64,000 nt of DNA from Aromatoleum evansii (lineage in GTDB: Bacteria; Pseudomonadota; Gammaproteobacteria; Burkholderiales; Rhodocyclaceae), in assembly GCF_012910805.1 (NCBI RefSeq), contig NZ_WTVK01000004.1, positions 62,001-126,000 of the forward strand. The letters are read 5' to 3'. The position numbers were made by a program, and so were the translations under genes. Positions 58,064 through 64,000 of this stretch are shown here, piece after piece. Within the stretch, counting starts at the first letter, position 1. Every line of letters begins with the position of its first letter. The notes under the pieces were generated by a model, which did not search any database, had not been told where the DNA came from, and saw nothing but the letters and a program-made list of their open reading frames with translations.

Positions 58064-59652
58064 CCCTGGCCGAGTTGCAGTTCGAACTCTTCCAGCGGCA
58101 CGGGGCGGCTGAAGTGGTAGCCCTGGTAGTTGCTGCAGCCGTGCACCGCGAGGAAGTTTCGCTGCTCGGCGGTCTCGACGCCTTCGGCGATGACTTCGAG
58201 GCCGAGGCTCTGGCCGAGTGCGATGATGGTGCGCACGATCGCGGCGTCGTTGGCGTTCTCGGTCACGTCGCGCACGAAGGACTGGTCGATCTTGAGCTGG
58301 TCGAGCGGCAGGCGGCGCAGGCAGGACAGCGACGAGAAGCCGGTGCCGAAGTCGTCCAGCGAGAACTGGATGCCCATCGCCTTGAGCCTTGCCATCTTGT
58401 CGACGACCTGGTCGATGTTCTCGACGACCATGCTCTCCGTGAGCTCGAGCTTGAGGTTCGCCGGATCCGCCCCGGTCTGCTCGACGACATCCAGCACCTC
58501 GCGGACGAAATCATCCTGCCGGAACTGCCGCGCGCTCACATTGACAGACAGCCGCAGATGACGCGTCGCCGGCACGGCCTCCCACGCTTTCAGCTGCCGG
58601 CAGGCGGTTTCCAGCACCCAGCGGCCAATCGGAAGGATCATCCCGGTTTCCTCCGCGAGCGGGATGAAGTCGCACGGCGGGATCATGCCGCGCTCGGGGT
58701 GCAGCCAGCGGATCAGGACTTCGGCGCCCTGGATCGTGCCGGAACAGTCGACCTGCATCTGGTAGTAAAGCCGCAGCTGATCCGGGAGCGCCTTGCTCAG
58801 CCAGCCTTCCAGGCGCACCCGCTCCTCCAGCGCCGCCTGCATCGCGACATCGAAGAAATGGATGCCGCCGCGCCCACGGCTGCGCGCCTCGAACATCGAC
58901 GCATCGGCCTGCTTGAGCAGCTCGTCGACGGTGCCTTCCGCGCCCGAGAACATGCTGATGCCGACGCTGACCGAACCCAGGACCTCCTGTCCGTCGACAT
59001 CGAGCGGCTGCCGGACCACCGCCTGGATGCGCTCGGCAATCTCGCGCGCGGCGACCGCGGCGGCGTCCCGCTCCGGACTCAGCCCGTTGGCGACGACGAC
59101 GAATTCATCGCTGCCGACACGTGCCACGGTGTCCTCGCGGTGGACGCTCGCGGCAATCCGGCGCGCGATCTCGACCAGCATGCGGTCACCGACCTCGTGT
59201 CCGCGCGTGTCGTTGAGCGCCCGGAAACCGTCGAGATCGATGAACAGCACCGCGCCACGGGTATCGCTGCGGCGCCCGCCCAGCAGCGACTGTCCGAGGC
59301 GGTCGAACAGCAGGCGTCGATTCGGCAGGCTGGTCAGCGAATCGTAGAAGGACAGGTTATGCACCTGCTCCTCGGCGTGCCGCCGCTCCGCCTCCGACGC
59401 GAGCTCGCGCCGCAGACTCTGGTTCAGCCTGCCGACAAGGCGAATCAACAGGCCGTACAGCAGCACTGCCGTGATGGCGACGAAGACCCAGCCCTTGGCC
59501 TGGCTGGCCTTCACGATGAGGTCGGGGTCGCGGAAAAGGAAACCCAGCGCTTCGTCGGAAAGCAGGATCCACAGCGCAGCAAAGGCCGCGTACGCCAGGA
59601 CGACCCTGAGTACGCCGGCTTTCGCGTCGAGAATGCTGTCCTGATCTCCCAT
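58048..59652 (-). CDS. Membrane protein with degenerate GGDEF and EAL domains
   Basis: A 534-residue inner-membrane protein. There are two helices (about residues 15-37 and 52-75), a GGDEF-like domain (about 100-265) and an EAL domain (about 280-530). The cyclase signature is VGSDEF instead of GGDEF, and the RxxD site is HRED, so cyclase activity is doubtful. The phosphodiesterase domain keeps EVLIRW (EAL variant), ELTES, DDFGTGFSSL, KIDQSF and AEGVET, so c-di-GMP hydrolysis is likely. The start is ATG 59652; TTG 59655 would add one residue. Confidence 0.9.
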   Translation of the reverse strand: MGDQDSILDAKAGVLRVVLAYAAFAALWILLSDEALGFLFRDPDLIVKASQAKGWVFVAITAVLLYGLLIRLVGRLNQSLRRELASEAERRHAEEQVHNLSFYDSLTSLPNRRLLFDRLGQSLLGGRRSDTRGAVLFIDLDGFRALNDTRGHEVGDRMLVEIARRIAASVHREDTVARVGSDEFVVVANGLSPERDAAAVAAREIAERIQAVVRQPLDVDGQEVLGSVSVGISMFSGAEGTVDELLKQADASMFEARSRGRGGIHFFDVAMQAALEERVRLEGWLSKALPDQLRLYYQMQVDCSGTIQGAEVLIRWLHPERGMIPPCDFIPLAEETGMILPIGRWVLETACRQLKAWEAVPATRHLRLSVNVSARQFRQDDFVREVLDVVEQTGADPANLKLELTESMVVENIDQVVDKMARLKAMGIQFSLDDFGTGFSSLSCLRRLPLDQLKIDQSFVRDVTENANDAAIVRTIIALGQSLGLEVIAEGVETAEQRNFLAVHGCSNYQGYHFSRPVPLEEFELQLGQGRRHP

Positions 59653-59785
59653 CAACGACCTTCCCCGAAACGATTTGCCCCGCGACGTCGCGGCAGCCGG
59701 AATGAGCCGTATTAGATCGCGAAACGGCGGTATGCCGGCAGGAAAAATTCCCGCCGGGCAAGCCGTATTGCCGTTATCGGGTGCC

Positions 59786-60004
59786 TCAGAACGGCAGGCG
59801 GCGCTTCGGAGGCTGGGCCGGCTTCCTTGCAGGCTCCGGCTTCACGGCCTTCACGGGTTTGCGCGGGAGGTTCATCTCGTCGCGGGCGAAACGCACCTTG
59901 CCTTCGAGCACGCAGCCACGCATGCCGGGCTCGCACACCGCGCCCTGTACGCGCTGACACACGCCGTCGAGGTCGTGCGGACAACTCCATGCGCCGCTGC
60001 TCAT
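59786..60004 (-). CDS. Small conserved Cys-rich hypothetical protein
   Basis: A 72-residue protein beginning MSSGAWSCPHDLDGVCQRVQ. Four Cys lie in about 30 residues (SCPHD, GVCQ, AVCEPG, RGCVLEG), suggesting metal binding, followed by a basic, Pro/Lys-rich tail. I chose ATG 60004 because GGGAG lies 9 bp upstream; ATG 60067 would extend it by 21 residues. Similar short proteins occur in other betaproteobacteria as far as I recall, with no known function. It is divergent from nudC. Confidence 0.65.
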   Translation of the reverse strand: MSSGAWSCPHDLDGVCQRVQGAVCEPGMRGCVLEGKVRFARDEMNLPRKPVKAVKPEPARKPAQPPKRRLPF

Positions 60005-60159
60005 GTCGAAACGCTCCCGCTTGTCGCTCAAAGGCCAACCATAGCCCAGGATGGACAGATTCCCCATGAGGAATGTCAATTCAGGGGACCTGCGGTTGCG
60101 CCGCCGCGGCATGCCGCGCATCATGACCGCAACATCCAACCACCCGACTGCGTGCGCCC

Positions 60160-60990
60160 ATGTTCACTCCCGGACACGTCTCCCCCGCCCCGCTCCGCGA
60201 CGACGACCTGTGTTTCGTATTCCGCAAGAATGCCCTGCTCGTGCTCAACAGCGAGGGCGAGACCCGGGTGCCCACGCGCAGGGAGCCGGGTGGGCTGGAT
60301 CCGTCCGGTCCGCAGCACTACCTCGGACGCCTCGGCGATCGGCACTGCTACGCGGCCGCCGTCGGGCCCGAAGCGCCCGCTCCGGAGGGCATGGAATGGC
60401 ACGACCTGCGCTCCCTGTTCGGGCGGCTCGACGAGACGTCGTTCGGGGTGGCGGGCCGCGCGGTCCAGATCGTGCAATGGGACCTGACGCATCGCTACTG
60501 CGGCCGCTGCGGCACGCCGACGGATCCGCACCCGGACGAACGTTCGCGGGTATGCCCCGGCTGCGGCATGGTCCACTACCCGCGCCTCGCCCCGGCGGTG
60601 ATGGCTCTGGTGCGACGGGGCGACGAACTGCTCCTCGCGCGCTCGCCACACTTTCCCGAAGGCATGTTCAGCGCGCTCGCGGGATTCGTCGAGCCGGGCG
60701 AGTCGCTGGAGCAGACCCTCGCGCGCGAGGTACGCGAGGAAGTCGGGATCGAGATCACCAACGTGCGCTATTTCGGCAGCCAGCCGTGGCCCTTCCCGCA
60801 TTCCCTGATGATCGGCTTCGTCGCGGATTACGCGGGCGGCAAGCTCGTCCTGCAACCCGAGGAGATCGAGGCCGCCGACTGGTTCACGATCGACCGGCTG
60901 CCGCGCCTGCCGCACCGCATCAGCATCGCGCGGCGACTGATCGATGCGACGGTGCGCGAAATCGCAGCGAAGCGTGGATCCGACGCTTGA
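60160..60990 (+). CDS. nudC: NAD(H) pyrophosphatase / NAD-cap hydrolase NudC
   Basis: A 276-residue Nudix enzyme that hydrolyses NADH to NMNH and AMP and can remove NAD caps from RNA. The zinc ribbon is CGRCG...CPGCG (about residues 113-135). The Nudix box is GFVEPGES followed by AREVREEVGIE. The family-specific SQPWPFPHSLM motif follows it. These three together distinguish NudC from other Nudix proteins. Its stop lies 128 bp before ahpC. Confidence 0.95.
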   Translation: MFTPGHVSPAPLRDDDLCFVFRKNALLVLNSEGETRVPTRREPGGLDPSGPQHYLGRLGDRHCYAAAVGPEAPAPEGMEWHDLRSLFGRLDETSFGVAGRAVQIVQWDLTHRYCGRCGTPTDPHPDERSRVCPGCGMVHYPRLAPAVMALVRRGDELLLARSPHFPEGMFSALAGFVEPGESLEQTLAREVREEVGIEITNVRYFGSQPWPFPHSLMIGFVADYAGGKLVLQPEEIEAADWFTIDRLPRLPHRISIARRLIDATVREIAAKRGSDA

Positions 60991-61118
60991 TCGCAAGTGC
61001 CTATCGTATTCATTTTTTAGTTCAATTGGAGCTATCGCACCCCGGTCGGTAAAGTGACACCCATCGAGCAGGACACACCGCTCGGTCCCCTTACCCCACT
61101 ACGACAATGGAGTGCGAC

Positions 61119-61682
61119 ATGTCCCAGATCAACCAGCAAGTCAAGCCGTTCAAAGCCACCGCCTACCACAACGGCAAGTTCATCGAAGTCAGCGACGAAT
61201 CGCTGAAGGGCAAATGGTCGGTGGTGTTCTTCTACCCGGCCGACTTCACCTTCGTGTGCCCGACCGAACTGGGCGACCTCGCCGACAACTACGCCGAGTT
61301 CCAGAAGCTGGGCGTCGAGATCTACAGTGTTTCGACCGACACCCACTTCACGCACAAGGCATGGCACGACAGCTCCGAGACCATCGGCAAGATCCAGTAT
61401 CCGATGATCGGCGACCCGACCGGCACCATCTCGCGCAACTTCGACGTGATGATCGAGGAAGCCGGCCTGGCCGACCGCGGCACCTTCGTGATCGACCCGG
61501 AAGGCAGGATCCAGATCGTCGAGATCAACGCCGGCGGCATCGGCCGCGACGCCTCGGAGCTGCTGCGCAAGGTCAAGGCCGCGCAGTACGTCGCCAGCCA
61601 CCCGGGTGAAGTCTGCCCGGCGAAGTGGAAGGAAGGCGACGCGACGCTGGCGCCCTCGCTGGACCTCGTCGGCAAGATCTAA
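61119..61682 (+). CDS. ahpC: Alkyl hydroperoxide reductase C (peroxiredoxin)
   Basis: A 187-residue typical 2-Cys peroxiredoxin reducing H2O2 and organic peroxides. The peroxidatic Cys is in [10 protein letters not shown] (about residue 47) and the resolving Cys in GEVCPAKW near the C-terminus. The start is ATG 61119, with GGAG 6 bp upstream; ATG 61107 would add four residues. The AT-rich promoter at 60999-61036 contains CTATCG at 61001 and 61032. It is followed by ahpF after a 197-bp gap with a palindromic repeat. Confidence 0.96.
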   Translation: MSQINQQVKPFKATAYHNGKFIEVSDESLKGKWSVVFFYPADFTFVCPTELGDLADNYAEFQKLGVEIYSVSTDTHFTHKAWHDSSETIGKIQYPMIGDPTGTISRNFDVMIEEAGLADRGTFVIDPEGRIQIVEINAGGIGRDASELLRKVKAAQYVASHPGEVCPAKWKEGDATLAPSLDLVGKI

Positions 61683-61696
61683 GCCGATCCGTCACC

Positions 61697-61795
61697 CGTA
61701 GCGCGGAAGGGCGGAGCGCATTCCGCCAACGCCGGCGCCGAAGCAAAACCCGCGGCCACATGGCGGGATACGCCTTCGGCGCCTCCCGCCCTACG
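61697..61795. repeat. Palindromic intergenic repeat, family 2 (left of ahpF)
   Basis: CGTAGCGCGGAAGGGCGGAG at the left and CGCCTCCCGCCCTACG at the right end form an imperfect inverted repeat. The right arm (61759-61795) recurs in inverted orientation at 63521-63557 with one mismatch in 37 bp. It fills most of the ahpC-ahpF gap and could form a large hairpin. Confidence 0.85.
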
Positions 61796-61879
61796 AAACC
61801 GTTGCCCATCCGGCACTAGCGGGCGGGCGCCACGAGCGCCCCCCCTGAATTCCCCCTGCATTTCACGGACGATCCCGCC

Positions 61880-63436
61880 ATGCTCGACGCGAACATCAAG
61901 AACCAGTTGAAGGCCTACCTCGAACGAGTCACCCAGCCGATCGAAATCGTCGCGTCCCTGGACGACAGCGACAAGTCGCGCGAGATGCAGGCCCTGCTCG
62001 GCGACATCGCCGAACAGTCGAACCGCATCACCGTCATCGAACGCCGCGATGACGCCGAGCGCAAGCCTTCCTTCGCGATCAACCGCGCCGGCGAAGACAC
62101 CGGCGTGCGCTTTGCCGGCCTCCCGATGGGGCATGAATTCACCTCGCTGATCCTCGCGCTGCTGCAGGTCGGCGGTCATCCGCCCAAGGTCGAGCAGGAA
62201 GTCATCGACCAGATCCGCGCGATCGAAGGCACGTACGAGTTCGAGACCTTCATCTCGCTGTCGTGCCACAACTGCCCGGACGTCGTGCAGGCGCTCAACC
62301 TGATGGCGGTGATCAACCCCAACATCCGCCACACGATGATCGACGGCGCGCTGTTCCAGGACGAGGTCAACGAGCGCCAGATCATGGCGGTGCCGACCGT
62401 GTTCCTGAATGGTCAGCACTTCGGCCAGGGTCGCATGGAGCTCGCCGAGATCGTGGCGAAGATCGACACCGGCGCCCAAACGCGCGCCGCGGAGAAGATT
62501 TCAGCGAAGGGCGAATTCGACGTGCTGGTCGTCGGCGGCGGGCCGGCGGGTGCGGCGGCGGCGATCTACGCCGCGCGCAAGGGCATCCGCACCGGTGTCG
62601 TCGCCGAACGCTTCGGCGGCCAAGTGACGGACACGCTCGCGATCGAAAACTTCATCTCGGTGAAGGCCACCGAAGGCCCGAAGCTCGCGGCAGCCCTCGA
62701 AGAGCACGTCAAGGAATACGAGGTCGACGTCATGAACCTGCAACGCGCCGCGGCGGTGATCCCGGGCGAGCGCGGCTTCGAGGTGAAACTCGAGAACGGC
62801 GCCTCGCTCCAGGCGCGCACCGTGATCCTCGCGACCGGGGCGCGCTGGCGCGAGATGAACGTGCCGGGCGAAAAGGAATTCCGCGGCAAGGGTGTGGCCT
62901 ACTGCCCGCACTGCGACGGCCCGCTGTTCAAGGGCAAGCGCGTCGCGGTGATCGGCGGCGGCAACTCGGGCGTCGAGGCGGCGATCGACCTCGCGGGCAT
63001 CGTCTCGCACGTCACGCTGCTCGAATTCGCCGACTCGCTGCGCGCCGACGCCGTGCTGCAGAAAAAGCTCGCGAGCCTGCCCAACGTCACGGTGATCACC
63101 AATGCGCAGACCACCGAAGTGACGGGCGACGCGAAGGTGAACGGCCTGGTCTACAAGGACCGCGTGTCGGGCGACTCGCAGCGGATCGAACTGGAAGGCA
63201 TCTTCGTGCAGATCGGCCTGCTGCCGAACACCGACTTCGTGAAGGACACGGTCGAGCGCACGCGCTTCGGCGAGATCGTCGTCGATGCGCGCGGCCAGAC
63301 CTCGGTGCCGGGCCTCTTCGCCGCCGGCGACTGCACGACGGTGCCGTTCAAGCAGATCGTGATCGCGATGGGCGAAGGCGCGAAGGCCTCACTGGCGGCC
63401 TTCGATCACCTGATCAGGGAGTCCGTGCCGGCCTGA
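61880..63436 (+). CDS. ahpF: Alkyl hydroperoxide reductase subunit F
   Basis: A 518-residue flavoprotein that passes electrons from NAD(P)H to AhpC. The N-terminal tandem thioredoxin-like domain (1-200) has the redox pair SCHNCPD. The FAD fold begins at [20 protein letters not shown] (about 215). The second redox pair is YCPHCDG with [15 protein letters not shown] for NAD binding. The C-terminal FAD motif is [16 protein letters not shown]. Full length. It is flanked on both sides by family-2 repeats. Confidence 0.96.
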   Translation: MLDANIKNQLKAYLERVTQPIEIVASLDDSDKSREMQALLGDIAEQSNRITVIERRDDAERKPSFAINRAGEDTGVRFAGLPMGHEFTSLILALLQVGGHPPKVEQEVIDQIRAIEGTYEFETFISLSCHNCPDVVQALNLMAVINPNIRHTMIDGALFQDEVNERQIMAVPTVFLNGQHFGQGRMELAEIVAKIDTGAQTRAAEKISAKGEFDVLVVGGGPAGAAAAIYAARKGIRTGVVAERFGGQVTDTLAIENFISVKATEGPKLAAALEEHVKEYEVDVMNLQRAAAVIPGERGFEVKLENGASLQARTVILATGARWREMNVPGEKEFRGKGVAYCPHCDGPLFKGKRVAVIGGGNSGVEAAIDLAGIVSHVTLLEFADSLRADAVLQKKLASLPNVTVITNAQTTEVTGDAKVNGLVYKDRVSGDSQRIELEGIFVQIGLLPNTDFVKDTVERTRFGEIVVDARGQTSVPGLFAAGDCTTVPFKQIVIAMGEGAKASLAAFDHLIRESVPA

Positions 63437-63520
63437 TGTGGAGGGCGATTGCCCGGCCTTCCGGCGGGATGCGCTCCGCTCCTCCGGCTCTTTCGAGCCG
63501 AGACGCCGGTCCCGGTGTTG

Positions 63521-63557
63521 CGTAGGGCGGGAGGAGCCGAAGGCGTATCCCGCCATG
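63521..63557. repeat. Inverted copy of the family-2 repeat arm (right of ahpF)
   Basis: CGTAGGGCGGGAGGAGCCGA begins a 37-bp segment that is the reverse complement of 61759-61795 with one mismatch. Related G/C-rich sequence (GGCGGGATGCGCTCCGC near 63464) lies just before it. The rest of 63437-63606 holds no gene. Confidence 0.88.
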
Positions 63558-63606
63558 CGGCCGGTGGCATATCGCCGACCGCATGGCGTCGCGAGATGCG
63601 CTGGGC

Positions 63607-63957
63607 TCAAGCCGCGGCGCGACGGTCCGGGAAGTCGATGAGTGCGTCGCGCTGACGGCGCTCGGCGTACAACGATTCCTCCAGCCCGGCACGGCCAGCG
63701 GCGGCGCCGGACCCGGCCGGCACCTTGCCCGCCACGGCCGCAAGATTGCCCTGTGCCGCGGACAGCAGTTCGTAGCACGACGCGGCGAGCGCCTCGATGC
63801 GGCGCGCATTCTGGGCATGCAGCGGCGAAAAGGCATCGTCGGACGACGCGGCCGGATCGGCCTCCTGTCGCAATGCCAGCTCGGAAATCGCGATGTTCGC
63901 GGCCTCGTTCTGGATCTGGTAGAGCCGTTCGCGCAGCGCCACGAGGGCGGTGTTCAT
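63607..63957 (-). CDS. Hypothetical alpha-helical protein (5' end uncertain)
   Basis: A protein of about 116 residues beginning MNTALVALRERLYQIQNEAA if ATG 63957 is the start. It is Ala/Glu/Arg-rich with heptad-like spacing, so mostly helical. A Gly/Ala-rich linker (GSGAAAGRAG) lies near residue 87. The frame is open through ATG 63975 to the window edge and no clear ribosome site is seen, so the gene could begin outside. I do not recognise the family; a granule-associated or phasin-like role would be a guess. Confidence 0.5.
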   Translation of the reverse strand: MNTALVALRERLYQIQNEAANIAISELALRQEADPAASSDDAFSPLHAQNARRIEALAASCYELLSAAQGNLAAVAGKVPAGSGAAAGRAGLEESLYAERRQRDALIDFPDRRAAA

Positions 63958-64000
63958 GCGCGCGATCGTGCGCATCGTCGGCAGGCGCCGCGGTGCACCC

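Noticed and set aside
60999-61040. Classical OxyR site upstream of ahpC
   Set aside because: CTAT elements are 31 bp apart and the ATAG halves are missing, so the consensus spacing is not met.
61697-63557. ahpF as cargo of a transposon bounded by inverted repeats
   Set aside because: No transposase, no target-site duplication and a conserved ahpC-ahpF order argue against a mobile unit; the repeats look like dispersed intergenic palindromes.

Overview
The window reads as chromosomal DNA of a high-GC betaproteobacterium of the Azoarcus / Aromatoleum / Thauera group (Rhodocyclales). The strongest evidence is a complete anaerobic phenol cluster (phenylphosphate synthase plus phenylphosphate carboxylase) in the gene order known from Thauera aromatica. 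A phasin, hpnCDE squalene genes, SelD/SelU and many c-di-GMP and sigma-54 regulators fit the same group. The assignment is inference from gene content; no 16S gene is present.

Layout. 1-6.6 kb: the end of a metallo-beta-lactamase-fold hydrolase, a CPA1-type antiporter, tRNA-Leu(TAG), and an AttH/FtsX/LolD-like ABC operon. 6.8-9.1 kb: a periplasmic binding protein coupled to a membrane diguanylate cyclase. 9.3-13.6 kb: hpnCDE for squalene, then ybbA and tesA with overlapping divergent 5' ends. 13.7-15.8 kb: selD and selU for 2-selenouridine tRNA. 15.8-19.0 kb: a histidine kinase / NtrC-type regulator pair preceded by a possible 53-codon gene and a sigma-54-like promoter. 19.2-25 kb: methyltransferase, succinate-semialdehyde dehydrogenase, a fused acyl-CoA synthetase/GNAT protein and a sugar mutarotase. 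25.3-34.7 kb: housekeeping genes (tex, an ArsC-like gene, hslO, minCDE, a chemoreceptor, lysS). 34.7-42.1 kb: mnmC, a PAS kinase/NarL regulator pair, a phasin, pyrR and an MFS transporter.

42.3-58.0 kb is the phenol region. A DmpR/XylR-family sigma-54 activator and a flavin-fold protein read leftwards. A near-consensus -24/-12 promoter with upstream palindromes drives ppsABC-ppcBDAC rightwards. PpsABC converts phenol to phenylphosphate using ATP, and PpcABCD carboxylates it para to 4-hydroxybenzoate. The same strand continues with a third UbiD-like protein, UbiX (flavin prenyltransferase), an archaeal-type (DUF120) riboflavin kinase-like protein, a Nudix hydrolase, a PaaK-like CoA ligase and an outer-membrane channel. 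UbiX and the kinase-like gene look like local supply of prenylated FMN for the UbiD-type subunits. 58-64 kb carries a degenerate-GGDEF/EAL protein, nudC, ahpC and ahpF, with ahpF flanked by a 37-bp inverted repeat.

Two families of intergenic palindromic repeats recur through the window. No phage, insertion sequence, CRISPR array or rRNA was seen. The most notable oddities are an Hsp33 without its zinc/redox cysteines, the DUF120 kinase beside ubiX, a third UbiD lacking a conserved Asn, the small gene ahead of the sigma-54-type two-component pair, and a five-codon leader overlapping the start of the phenol regulator.
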